Positions 1 to 6,105 are shown, numbered from the stretch's first letter. The stretch: 7,414 nt of DNA from Chloroflexota bacterium (GCA_021788565.1 JAJYKO010000249.1:1-7414), one strand, 5' to 3'. The notes: generated by a model not told the origin, from the letters alone. Program-made: numbers and translations.

Positions 1-799
1 GGAGTAAGGCGCTCATGGCCGCCAGCGTCCCCGTGATCGGGTTGGAGAACGCAAGCAACGCCGCGCCCGCCCCGCCTATCGTTTTGAGCCAGTTCTGCGT
101 TGACTGGTCAAGATGGTCCCACGTGTCGATCATGTCCTGGCCAACCCACACGGCGTCCTGGCCCAGGCTCGCGAACTGAGCGAGAAAGTCGGCCGTGTTC
201 TTGGTCCACTGCGGCATGTCGCGGGTAATCGTGTCGTTCAGCTTCCCGAGCCAATCCGTCAGATCCCCCATCGGCACCGCCAAGTCCTTCGCGAGGTTGT
301 AGCCGATCCACGGAACGGCGTACTGCGCCTCCAGCCTGAGCCGCTGCAACTCAAAGGTGACATTCCGCACCCCTTGTTCCGTGGCTTCAAAGTCAGACGG
401 TAGCGCCATCTCGCCCGCCTGGTTGCGCAGAGAGACGAACTTGCTCATCAGTTCTGGTGACAGGTAGATCGACTGGAGGTTGGTGCCGAGGGCGGACAGG
501 CTCGCCTGGTAGGCGCGGGCGGCATCAGTGGACATCCACAGGCTTCGCGCCATGAGTTGGTTCTGAAGATCCGCCTGCGCCACCCCCAGCGTGAGGCTCT
601 CCAGCGCCTTGCTCGTAGCCGCGACGAAGCCCCCAACACCCACGCCCGCCAAGGCGAAGTTGCGGAGGGTATGATCGGAGAAGCTAGCAACGCTCTTCTC
701 CAGCTCGCTCAGACTGCGCTCCGCGTTCGCCTGCGAGGCCTTATCAACTTCGTACCCCAAACTCACTAGGTAACTTTTCAGATACTCTAAGCCTGGCAT
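1..799 (-). CDS. Phage tail tape measure protein, N-terminal part (runs off the left edge)
   Basis: This open frame gives 266 residues and has no stop before the window edge, so the C-terminal part is missing. It begins MPGLEYLKSYLVSLGYEVDK, an opening I recognise from myovirus-type tape measure proteins. That is followed by a helical stretch (about 22-45), a hydrophobic segment (about 48-62), a region resembling the family's conserved block (about 75-170, including STDAARAYQASLSALGTNLQ and PSDFEATEQGVRNVTFELQR), and a second hydrophobic segment (about 241-266). Tape measure proteins set tail length and form a scaffold inside the tail tube. The start is the ATG at 797-799: an in-frame TAA lies two codons upstream, and GGAG sits 8 nt before it. 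It overlaps the end of a truncated nuclease gene by 13 nt. The usual tail-assembly chaperone and tail-tube genes are absent upstream, which is odd for an intact tail module. Confidence 0.82.
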   Translation of the reverse strand, partial: MPGLEYLKSYLVSLGYEVDKASQANAERSLSELEKSVASFSDHTLRNFALAGVGVGGFVAATSKALESLTLGVAQADLQNQLMARSLWMSTDAARAYQASLSALGTNLQSIYLSPELMSKFVSLRNQAGEMALPSDFEATEQGVRNVTFELQRLRLEAQYAVPWIGYNLAKDLAVPMGDLTDWLGKLNDTITRDMPQWTKNTADFLAQFASLGQDAVWVGQDMIDTWDHLDQSTQNWLKTIGGAGAALLAFSNPITGTLAAMSALL

Positions 800-936
800 T
801 GCTTACTCTCCTTGGAAAACACTGAGTGCGCAATATCGGGGACATCGCCGCGTTGGCGCCCTGTGATGGGCACCCTGCGACCGCCAAGGATCCCGGCAAC
901 GGCCCGCTCGGTGCGCTTCCAGGGCTTGTCAGTCAT
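787..936 (-). CDS. Truncated PD-(D/E)XK nuclease-like protein (probable gene remnant)
   Basis: This 49-aa frame reads like the N-terminal half of the small phage PD-(D/E)XK or Holliday-junction-resolvase-like nucleases. It has a basic helix with Glu10 (WKRTERAVAGILGG), then RRVPITGRQRGDVPDI, with Asp34, and Glu43-x-Lys45 in FSKESK, giving the D-x8-E-x-K active-site spacing. From memory, family members run about 100-130 aa. This one stops four residues after the catalytic Lys, right where the tape measure gene begins. The start is the ATG at 934-936, which overlaps the end of the zinc-ribbon gene by 8 nt, with a GGGGGTGG stretch just upstream. A longer in-frame start at 1074 would run through the zinc-ribbon gene and is not credible. 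I read it as a 3'-truncated remnant, probably inactive because part of the fold is missing, though it may still be translated. Confidence 0.6.
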   Translation of the reverse strand: MTDKPWKRTERAVAGILGGRRVPITGRQRGDVPDIAHSVFSKESKQCQA

Positions 937-1129
937 GGGGTGCCACCCCCGCCGGATGTTTCTCCCGGATGACGGGAAACTCGTTCGTTTTCCCCATGGC
1001 CCCGCATTCAGGGCAGCGCCGCAGCATGCGGCCCTCTCGCCAGGAAGCCCCGAAGGCCACGGCCACGAAGTCACCCGCCCTGCTCACCCTCTGACAGTGC
1101 GGACATCGCCGCCAGCGCCAGCTACTCAT
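929..1129 (-). CDS. Small zinc-ribbon protein
   Basis: A 66-aa basic protein with two CxxC knuckles, Cys9/Cys12 (CPHC) and Cys39/Cys42 (CPEC), separated by a 26-residue loop containing FVAVAFGASWREGRMLRR. Such four-Cys ribbons bind a structural zinc. Similar small proteins are common in phage and integrative-element replication or late-control regions, but their function is not established. The start is the ATG at 1127-1129, which overlaps the previous gene's TAG by 8 nt, with a GAGGGGGT stretch upstream. It sits third from the end of the leftward operon, so it should be co-expressed with the primase-helicase. A role in nucleic-acid binding is inference only. The paired Cys motifs make this frame the real one against overlapping frames on both strands. 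Confidence 0.75.
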   Translation of the reverse strand: MSSWRWRRCPHCQRVSRAGDFVAVAFGASWREGRMLRRCPECGAMGKTNEFPVIREKHPAGVAPHD

Positions 1130-1538
1130 GGGCCGGTACCCCCTCTCGCACCTGGTTCAAGGCCAGCTCAGCCGCTTCCTCGCAGGATCGACAGCGCCAG
1201 CGCCGCCCATCCCCCAGGGGATCTCCGCAGGATAGGCACAGCCCCGGAGCGTCCTGGGCGTCGCGCCTTGCCAACAGGAATGGGATAGGCCCGGCCGGCG
1301 GCACCTGCGACCGCATAGCCGCGACCCGCCAGGCCACTTCCGGCGATAGGGCCGAGTCCGTCTGGACCTGCTGAGCGGTCAGCTCGGCGATGATCTCCGG
1401 CTTGTGCTCCCGGACATTCTGGATAAGATCGGGCGTGAGCGCCGCCGTTGGCCCCTTCATATGAAGCGCCGGCGGGTCGGCAACCAGAGTGATACCCCTG
1501 GCGGAAAGTTCTTCGAGCAAGGCAGTGATTGTGTTCAC
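1122..1538 (-). CDS. TubC N-terminal docking-like domain plus C-terminal zinc finger protein
   Basis: A 138-aa protein in two parts. Residues 1-54 (ALLEELSARGITLVADPP, then ALTPDLIQNVREHKPEIIAE) resemble the TubC N-terminal docking fold known from polyketide/peptide synthetases. That fold is also found as a short domain in phage and plasmid proteins encoded near primases. Residues 101-119 carry Cys101/Cys104 and Cys116/Cys119, a likely zinc finger, joined by a Pro-rich linker. The start is a GTG at 1536-1538 preceded by a near-perfect AGGAGGTGA. The primase TGA overlaps this GTG as GTGA, so translation is probably coupled. The function is not known. By position it may be a protein-protein adaptor for the replication complex. 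The TubC assignment rests on visual similarity only. Confidence 0.72.
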   Translation of the reverse strand: MNTITALLEELSARGITLVADPPALHMKGPTAALTPDLIQNVREHKPEIIAELTAQQVQTDSALSPEVAWRVAAMRSQVPPAGPIPFLLARRDAQDAPGLCLSCGDPLGDGRRWRCRSCEEAAELALNQVREGVPAHE

Positions 1539-3775
1539 AGCGTCACCTCCTGCAGGGCGGGTGTCGCTACGCCTGTCGAGGCGGTCGGCTGGCTCTGCTC
1601 AAACGCCGCCGCCAATTCGCCGAGGGTCGGCAGTCCCACTCGACTCGGCAAGGGATCACCGATGTTCAGGTCCGCCGGCTGGCTCTTGCGGCTCTCTTCG
1701 TTCGTGAGCCATCCCCGACGGATTGCTTGGCGCGCGAGACGCTTGACTTGCTCGGGGTGTAGCCCGATCACGGCCGCGACAGCCGAGTAGCTCACCTTGG
1801 GACGGCCGTCCTGTCGAAGCCCAGCCACGGCCGCCACGACCTCGCGGATTTGCTCCGTTGCACCGGTCAAGGTGGCTTCGTACATCGGCCCGACGAGCTC
1901 GAAGACGGTCGCATAGTCCGCCAAGTCGGCCACGAGCCGGCCGTCTGCGTTGCGGCCCCGGTGTCGATGGCGAAGGATGGCGACGGCCTTGACCAGAGAC
2001 AGCAGCCGCGCATAGTCGCGAAGTACGCGCGTGGCCCCGACCTTGCCCACTGCTGCGGCGATCTCGCGTGCGAACGGCACAACCACATCAATCGGCGCGA
2101 GTCGCTGGAGATATGCTTGAAACGCGACCGTCGCGGGCGCGACTTCGATAGCGCCGTTGACTTCGATCTCGGCCTGAACGGCGAGTGCATCTTGAATGCG
2201 AGCACCGTCTTCAGGGACGGCAAGAGTGAAGACTCTGCTTCCGAGTTGACCGCTGAGCTCACGAACGGCAGTCGTGAGCAAAACCGAAGGCCCCGGTTTG
2301 TCGATTTCTTTGATCGTGTACTCCCCGGTATTGGCGTCGCGGACGGTCACGCCGTAATGTAGATGGTGGTCTTGCAGTAGGTTCCGCACCGCAGACGCGG
2401 CCGGATTATCCTCGCTGGCGGGCAGACTGTCTGCTTCGCTGAAGATCACGGCTTTGTGCTGAATATCAGCATCGTCATAGATCAAGAGCCGTGGGCTTCC
2501 GGCGTCGATGACGTGGAAACCTTCTCCGGGTAGCAGCCGGAGCACTACTTGAACCGTGTAGCTCTTACCGGCGGACGGCGGGCCGACCAGCAGCAGATGC
2601 GCTGGCATAGTTCCGGGCCGCATGGTGAGCAGCCGGGTTGTCACGGCGAGGTAGGTCACCAGCGCCGGTGTCATGTCGCCGCCGTACCCCAGCTCGCGGA
2701 TAGCGGTCTTGATGACGCTCAAAGGGTCCGGGGCACTCAGCAAGGGAGCAGCCTCGATGGCCAGGGCCACCAACTCGGCGGATGAACGTTCCGCGATGAT
2801 GTCCCCGACCGGCCGCGCGGTGGTTTTCAGCTCAGCGACCAGGGCCGCCACGTCGCCGCCGGCTACATGGACTTGTGAGATGTCTTTCGCGCCGCCGGGA
2901 GCGACAATCACGCGAGCGCTCAGAAGGTCCTTCCCCAGGCGGATGGGGAAGTCTTCGGCATCAGGTTCTTGCCACATGTATACGTCCAAGCCAGCCAGGT
3001 ACGCCGCCCATTCGCGCCGCCAGATCGTTTTCCCCGGCAAGCCGACGGCCGGTACCCCGGTGTGCCAGGCGGTCCAGCAATCTGACTCGCCTTCCACGAG
3101 CAACACCCAGCCCGCTTTCCGGGCGTCAGCCAGTCGCGCGAGGCCGTACGGCTGAACGGCCGCCCCCTTTTTCCACCTGAAGCGGCTGTCACCCGTCAGC
3201 GCTAATCGATAGCGAAGCGCAACCTCGCCGCCGTCGGCATCCACGTATGGGATCGCCACCGCCGGGCCGGTCCCGAGCCGCACGTCTCGAAGCCCCAGCG
3301 ACGCGAGGAAGGGCTCGGGTAGCTTCTTCGCGAGCGCCAGATTGGCAAGCGAGAGCCCCGATTTCACATCGGTTTCACGCCGTTTCACATCGGTTTCACA
3401 GCCGCTTGAGCGTGGTTTCACACTTTCACAGCCTAACCGCCGAGTATTGATACGCGCTACATGTCCGTTCTGGTTGCCGGTATCCAGTCCCAGCTGCTGG
3501 CATGCTTCGGGGTAGCTCACGCCGTCGCGCTGCATGATGTAACCCGCCGGGTCGCCCTTGCGGTGGCACGCTCGGCACCACCAACGCCCCTCCTCCGGCC
3601 AGACGCGGAAGCGATCCTCGCCGCCACACCAGGGGCACGGCCCGGCGTACTCGCCGCCGTTGGTGGTCGCAACCTTCTTCAAGTGTGTATCAGCGCCAAC
3701 GACGGCCAGCAGGTCTACAGCTGCACTGCCCACGTCAGTCGGCCCGGCCGTTGCCGGCAATCTGGACTTGCTCAC
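1535..3775 (-). CDS. Phage-type primase-helicase: CHC2 zinc finger, TOPRIM, P-loop ATPase, C-terminal winged helix
   Basis: A 746-aa protein likely to drive replication of the element. In order: a CHC2-type zinc finger with Cys47/Cys50 (CPWC) and Cys67/Cys70 (CRAC); a hydrophilic linker (about 100-140) encoded by GTGAAA repeats; a TOPRIM-like domain with Glu228 in VEGESD, an acidic pair Glu270/Asp272 and GGAKD (294-298); a P-loop ATPase with Walker A GPPSAGKS (398-405), Walker B-like VIFSEAD (443-449) and a possible arginine finger in LGSRVF (511-516); and a likely winged helix (about 658-698). The first TOPRIM acid is Glu rather than the usual Asp, and I see little of a DnaG-type catalytic core, so priming activity is uncertain. 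The GTG start at 3773-3775 overlaps the excisionase gene by 41 nt and has a poor ribosome-binding site. A GTG at 3731-3733, just past the excisionase stop, is a credible alternative and loses 14 residues. Confidence 0.88.
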   Translation of the reverse strand: MSKSRLPATAGPTDVGSAAVDLLAVVGADTHLKKVATTNGGEYAGPCPWCGGEDRFRVWPEEGRWWCRACHRKGDPAGYIMQRDGVSYPEACQQLGLDTGNQNGHVARINTRRLGCESVKPRSSGCETDVKRRETDVKSGLSLANLALAKKLPEPFLASLGLRDVRLGTGPAVAIPYVDADGGEVALRYRLALTGDSRFRWKKGAAVQPYGLARLADARKAGWVLLVEGESDCWTAWHTGVPAVGLPGKTIWRREWAAYLAGLDVYMWQEPDAEDFPIRLGKDLLSARVIVAPGGAKDISQVHVAGGDVAALVAELKTTARPVGDIIAERSSAELVALAIEAAPLLSAPDPLSVIKTAIRELGYGGDMTPALVTYLAVTTRLLTMRPGTMPAHLLLVGPPSAGKSYTVQVVLRLLPGEGFHVIDAGSPRLLIYDDADIQHKAVIFSEADSLPASEDNPAASAVRNLLQDHHLHYGVTVRDANTGEYTIKEIDKPGPSVLLTTAVRELSGQLGSRVFTLAVPEDGARIQDALAVQAEIEVNGAIEVAPATVAFQAYLQRLAPIDVVVPFAREIAAAVGKVGATRVLRDYARLLSLVKAVAILRHRHRGRNADGRLVADLADYATVFELVGPMYEATLTGATEQIREVVAAVAGLRQDGRPKVSYSAVAAVIGLHPEQVKRLARQAIRRGWLTNEESRKSQPADLNIGDPLPSRVGLPTLGELAAAFEQSQPTASTGVATPALQEVTL
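3362..3429 (-). repeat. Six GTGAAA repeats with helical phasing, inside the primase gene
   Basis: On the plus strand TTTCAC occurs at 3362, 3373, 3383, 3394, 3416 and 3424. The first four are 10-11 bp apart and the fifth falls two turns later, so five of six lie on one face of the helix. The first four form a 21-bp unit present twice (TTTCACATCGG plus TTTCAC). The encoded peptide has matching repeats (CESVKP, CETDVKR, RETDVKS) between the CHC2 and TOPRIM domains. This could be an iteron-like protein-binding array placed in a tolerant linker, or simply a repetitive linker made by slippage. No binding protein can be named from the sequence. Confidence 0.7.
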
Positions 3776-3932
3776 CTAGCAGTTTTTCAATGGCGGCGCG
3801 GGGGATCAAGAAACGCTTACCAATGCGCACGAGGCCTGGAAGTTCCCCTCGCCCGGCGGCGGCATACGCGGCGCTTCGCGAGATACCGAGAAGCCGAGCC
3901 GCTTCCGGGACGGTTACTGTTCTTCGTTCCAT
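3735..3932 (-). CDS. xis: Excisionase-like small HTH DNA-binding protein
   Basis: A 65-aa protein made almost wholly of a MerR-like (HTH_17/excisionase-family) DNA-binding domain. VPEAARLLGISRSAAYAAAG (residues 8-27) is the helix-turn-helix, and ELPGLVRIGKRFLIPRAAIE (30-49) is the wing and following helix. Such proteins bend att-site DNA and push tyrosine integrases toward excision, and some also act as repressors. The start is the ATG at 3930-3932 with GGAGG at 3943-3947, 10 nt upstream. It is the first gene of the leftward operon and is divergent from the integrase operon, so excision and replication functions would be switched on together. The symbol reflects family and context; a purely regulatory role is possible. 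Confidence 0.75.
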   Translation of the reverse strand: MERRTVTVPEAARLLGISRSAAYAAAGRGELPGLVRIGKRFLIPRAAIEKLLGEQVQIAGNGRAD

Positions 3933-3977
3933 GTTCTTTTTGCCTCCGCTGTCTTTTCTTGTTCGATCCTGTCCGCG

Positions 3978-4006
3978 TTGACTTCTTGAACCTTCAAGAG
4001 TATTAT
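3978..4006 (+). promoter_or_regulatory. Sigma70-type promoter for the HTH-integrase operon
   Basis: A -35 TTGACT (3978-3983) and a -10 TATTAT (4001-4006) are separated by exactly 17 bp. Transcription would start near 4013, about 57 nt before the ATG at 4070. The 17-bp spacer is almost filled by a 16-bp palindrome, so a protein bound there would block RNA polymerase. Confidence 0.7.
3984..3999. promoter_or_regulatory. Palindromic operator candidate shared by both divergent promoters
   Basis: TCTTGAA and TTCAAGA form perfect 7-bp arms around CC. The site lies between the -35 and -10 of the rightward promoter and covers the predicted start point (about 3995) of the leftward promoter. One dimeric repressor could therefore silence both operons. 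Only one copy is seen. Candidate ligands are the divergent HTH proteins encoded at 3735-3932 and 4070-4723; this is inference. Confidence 0.6.
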
Positions 4007-4030
4007 AGCGTCCAATGAATTGCCGTATAG
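4002..4030 (-). promoter_or_regulatory. Leftward promoter for the xis-primase-tail operon
   Basis: The minus strand reads a perfect -10 TATAAT at 4002-4007, overlapping the rightward -10, so the two promoters point at each other. At 17-bp spacing the -35 is CTATAC (4025-4030), a poor match, so activity may need an activator. The predicted leader is about 63 nt. Confidence 0.5.
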
Positions 4031-4069
4031 GGCGTAATTAAGCGGAAATTGGCGAGTTGGAGAGACGCT

Positions 4070-4723
4070 ATGCCGATGCCAAGAATCGACATCTACTGGC
4101 GGAACCGGGTAAGGGAGTTAGCCGAACAGAACCCGAGGCTGAGCAGCAGAAGGATTGCAGCACGCCTCGAAGAGGAAGCAGCAGCACTCGAGCGTACCGA
4201 CTCACCTAGTGAGAAGAGCGTTCGCACCATCATGGCGGAGCACCGAAAGGCCTCACCAGAGGAACGCCGGTCATTCAGTGGGGTCCATTGGCCCGAGTCG
4301 TTCGGCACTCCCGAACTGCCGTGGGAAGCAGCGCCGGCTGTCCTGGATCTGGTGCGGCTTACAGAGGGAACGCGCCCGACCGTCCGTGTCGCCCGGTGGT
4401 TCTGGCGGCTCACGCTGGCAGGACTCGCTGATAACTCGCCGGAAGAAAGGGCAATGTGGGCTCTACTTGCTGCGGAATGCGAGTTTTCCGATGGGACAGA
4501 TGGAGTCTGGCGCAGCATAGAACAACGCTTGCTTCAACCCGAGTCAGATTCAATTGAAGAGGCGTTGAAGCCGTACCTCGATGCAGTGAGGAGTGCGGCC
4601 AACCGCAGAATGCTTAGCAAGGACTATATGCTAAGGATCATCCGAGCCTTCACAGCAATGAAGGAGGCGCTTGAAAACAAAAGGGCCGGGCAATTACAAC
4701 GAGAGGAGGAGGCATCCGAATGA
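4070..4723 (+). CDS. Hypothetical protein with probable N-terminal HTH, encoded directly before the integrase
   Basis: A 217-aa protein from the ATG at 4070, chosen because GGAG (4059-4062) lies 7 nt before it. A TTG at 4049 would add seven residues but has no good ribosome-binding site. Residues about 11-58 (RNRVRELAEQNPRLSSRRIA, then SEKSVRTIMAEH) look like a helix-turn-helix of the kind found in recombinases and repressors. The middle, about 75-150, is Trp-rich and helical (RVARWFWRLTLAGLADNSPE). The tail, about 160-217, is charged and helical and may form a coiled coil. It is first in the rightward operon, shares ATGA with the integrase gene, and follows a promoter with a built-in palindrome. 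A repressor or recombination-accessory role is plausible, but I do not recognise the family. No other repressor candidate of ordinary size is present on this side of the element. Confidence 0.72.
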   Translation: MPMPRIDIYWRNRVRELAEQNPRLSSRRIAARLEEEAAALERTDSPSEKSVRTIMAEHRKASPEERRSFSGVHWPESFGTPELPWEAAPAVLDLVRLTEGTRPTVRVARWFWRLTLAGLADNSPEERAMWALLAAECEFSDGTDGVWRSIEQRLLQPESDSIEEALKPYLDAVRSAANRRMLSKDYMLRIIRAFTAMKEALENKRAGQLQREEEASE

Positions 4724-5892
4724 AGGGCCACCTGCGGGAACGGGGCAAGGGCAACTGGTGGGCCGTAGTTGATCTCGGCGACGATCCCGAGACGGGCAAG
4801 CGTCGGCAGAAGTGGCTAAAGCTCGCGTCCACCAGCAAGAAGAAGGCCCAGGACGAACTCAACAACCTGCTAGCTGATATAGGCAAGGGTGCTTACGTCG
4901 CGCCGTCAACGCTCACCGTCGGCGAATTCCTCGAGAGATGGATTACTAGCGTCAAGCCGAACCTGGCCGCGAAGACTCACGAGCGCTATGAGCAGGTGGT
5001 GAGGCTGCACCTTATCCCGAACCTTGGTGACATTCCCCTGGGGAAGCTCGGACCGCTTCAGGTCCAGCAATACTATGCTCACGCCCTCGCGAGTGGCCGG
5101 ATGGATCGACGCGCGGGGAACCTCTCACCTCAAACCGTTGTTCATCATAGCCGCATCCTCCATGAGGCGATGCAGACTGCGGTGAAGTGGCAACTTATAC
5201 CCCGCAATCCGTGTGACGGGGCGGAACCTCCCAGGGTGGTTAGAGCGGAGATGCACATCTTGACACCGGAGCAGGTAGGGCGGCTACTGGAAACGGCCCG
5301 CGAGTCGAGCGTGTATGTAGCAATCGTGCTGGCCATCGCGACCGGTGCCAGGCGTGGAGAGATACTCGCTCTTCGTTGGACCGACGTCGACCTTGACGCA
5401 GCGACCATCGCCATCAATAGGGCGTTGGAGAAGACCAAAGCCGGCATCGCATACAAGGAACCGAAAACGGCTAGATCCCGCCGGGTGGTCTCACTGCCAG
5501 CCTTCGCGGTTGAGGCCCTACGGCGCCACCGGGTAGAGCAGGCCGAGCAGCGACTTCGGATGGGGCCGGTGTACGAGGATGAAGGCCTCGTGTGCGCCGC
5601 CGCTACGGGTGGACCACTGGTGAACAACCTGAGCCGGGACTACCAACTAGTGCTCGCCAAGGCAGGGCTGCCGCGCGTCAATTTCCACAGCCTGAGACAT
5701 GCCCACGCGTCCATGTTGCTGAGTCAGGGCGTGCACGCGAAAACCATCTCGGACCGACTGGGGCACAGTGGGATCGCCATCACGATGGATCTCTACTCCC
5801 ACCTACTGCCAGGGGTAGGGCGGGAGGCCGCGACGAAACTCGACAATCTGCTTGGGAGCGCCGTCAGGGCGGCAGCCGCAGAAAAATGTTAG
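4720..5892 (+). CDS. int: Tyrosine recombinase / phage integrase
   Basis: A complete 390-aa integrase. Residues about 1-60 resemble an arm-binding, AP2-like N-terminal domain (GNWWAVVDLGDDPETGKRRQ), and about 65-160 the SAM-like core-binding domain (GEFLERWITSVKPNLAAKTH). The catalytic residues are in place: Arg211 in TGARRGE, Lys249 in PKT, His323 and Arg326 in HSLRH, His349 in LGHS, and the nucleophile Tyr359 in DLYSH. It would join element and chromosome DNA at the adjacent tRNA. The ATG at 4720 follows AGGAGGAGG (4704-4712) with a 7-nt gap and overlaps the upstream gene as ATGA, so the two should be co-translated. The stop lies 83 nt from the tRNA-Arg 3' end. The enzyme looks functional even though other parts of the element look damaged. 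Confidence 0.96.
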   Translation: MKGHLRERGKGNWWAVVDLGDDPETGKRRQKWLKLASTSKKKAQDELNNLLADIGKGAYVAPSTLTVGEFLERWITSVKPNLAAKTHERYEQVVRLHLIPNLGDIPLGKLGPLQVQQYYAHALASGRMDRRAGNLSPQTVVHHSRILHEAMQTAVKWQLIPRNPCDGAEPPRVVRAEMHILTPEQVGRLLETARESSVYVAIVLAIATGARRGEILALRWTDVDLDAATIAINRALEKTKAGIAYKEPKTARSRRVVSLPAFAVEALRRHRVEQAEQRLRMGPVYEDEGLVCAAATGGPLVNNLSRDYQLVLAKAGLPRVNFHSLRHAHASMLLSQGVHAKTISDRLGHSGIAITMDLYSHLLPGVGREAATKLDNLLGSAVRAAAAEKC

Positions 5893-5904
5893 CAAAATGT
5901 TTGC
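5883..5904 (+). repeat. Tandem 11-bp direct repeat, possible integrase arm-type sites
   Basis: AAAATGTTAGC (5883-5893) is followed directly by AAAATGTTTGC (5894-5904), differing at one base. The pair spans the integrase stop codon and lies about 70 bp from the tRNA end. Direct repeats of this size near a tRNA att core often bind the integrase N-terminal domain. The role is inferred from position. Confidence 0.5.
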
Positions 5905-5937
5905 AACTGGCTGGCGAAGGAAGCCCGGGATGATAAA

Positions 5938-5959
5938 GCCGCCTAGAATTCTAGGCGGC
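5938..5959 (-). terminator. Perfect hairpin between integrase and tRNA-Arg, weak terminator candidate
   Basis: Nine-base arms GCCGCCTAG and CTAGGCGGC enclose AATT, making a perfect 22-bp palindrome. Read leftward it lies 16 nt after the tRNA-Arg 3' end and is followed by TTTATC, so it could end tRNA transcription before it enters the element as antisense to int. The short U-tract makes it weak. Read rightward there is no T-run. A protein-binding role at the att site is also possible. Confidence 0.45.
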
Positions 5960-5972
5960 AGTAAGTGAAACT

Positions 5973-6020
5973 GGGTACCCCTGGGCCGACTCGAACGGCC
6001 GACACACGGTTTAGGAAACC
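5973..6020. other. Probable attachment site in the 3' half of tRNA-Arg
   Basis: Tyrosine integrases of tRNA-targeting elements use the 3' half of the tRNA as the crossover segment, and the element carries a copy that restores the gene. Here the tRNA 3' end faces the integrase gene 83 nt away and the tRNA is intact, as that model predicts. The exact core cannot be set, because the second att copy should lie beyond the left edge. Confidence 0.55.
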
Positions 6021-6048
6021 GTTGCTCTATCCTCTGAGCTACAGGGGC
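5976..6048 (-). tRNA. tRNA-Arg (anticodon CCU)
   Basis: A 73-nt cloverleaf on the minus strand. Acceptor GCCCCTG pairs with CAGGGGT (first pair a G-U wobble). The D-stem is GCTC/GAGC, the anticodon stem ACGGT/ACCGT with loop TTCCTAA (anticodon CCT), the variable loop has 5 nt, and the T-stem is GGCCG/CGGCC with loop TTCGAGT. The discriminator is A, and the following bases are CCC, so CCA is not encoded. It decodes AGG and is probably the integration target of the adjacent element. Confidence 0.96.
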
Positions 6049-6105
6049 ATCGATTCACGGCAACCCCACGAGTCGCCGGGTCACTCGCGAGGATTGCCTA
6101 CTGGT

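Noticed and set aside
812..1288. A 158-aa plus-strand frame
   Set aside because: Pro/Arg/Ala-rich shadow of the zinc-ribbon and TubC-like genes, with no ribosome-binding site or recognisable motif.
1850..2362. A 170-aa plus-strand frame opposite the primase
   Set aside because: It lies wholly antisense to the P-loop and C-terminal part of a convincing 746-aa protein and has no domain of its own.
3362..3429. CRISPR array
   Set aside because: Repeat units are only 6-21 bp, spacing is 8-22 bp, and no unique spacers or cas genes are present.
3461..4018. A 185-aa plus-strand frame over the primase start, excisionase gene and promoter region
   Set aside because: It crosses the excisionase HTH on the opposite strand and the divergent promoters, and its sequence shows no protein family features.
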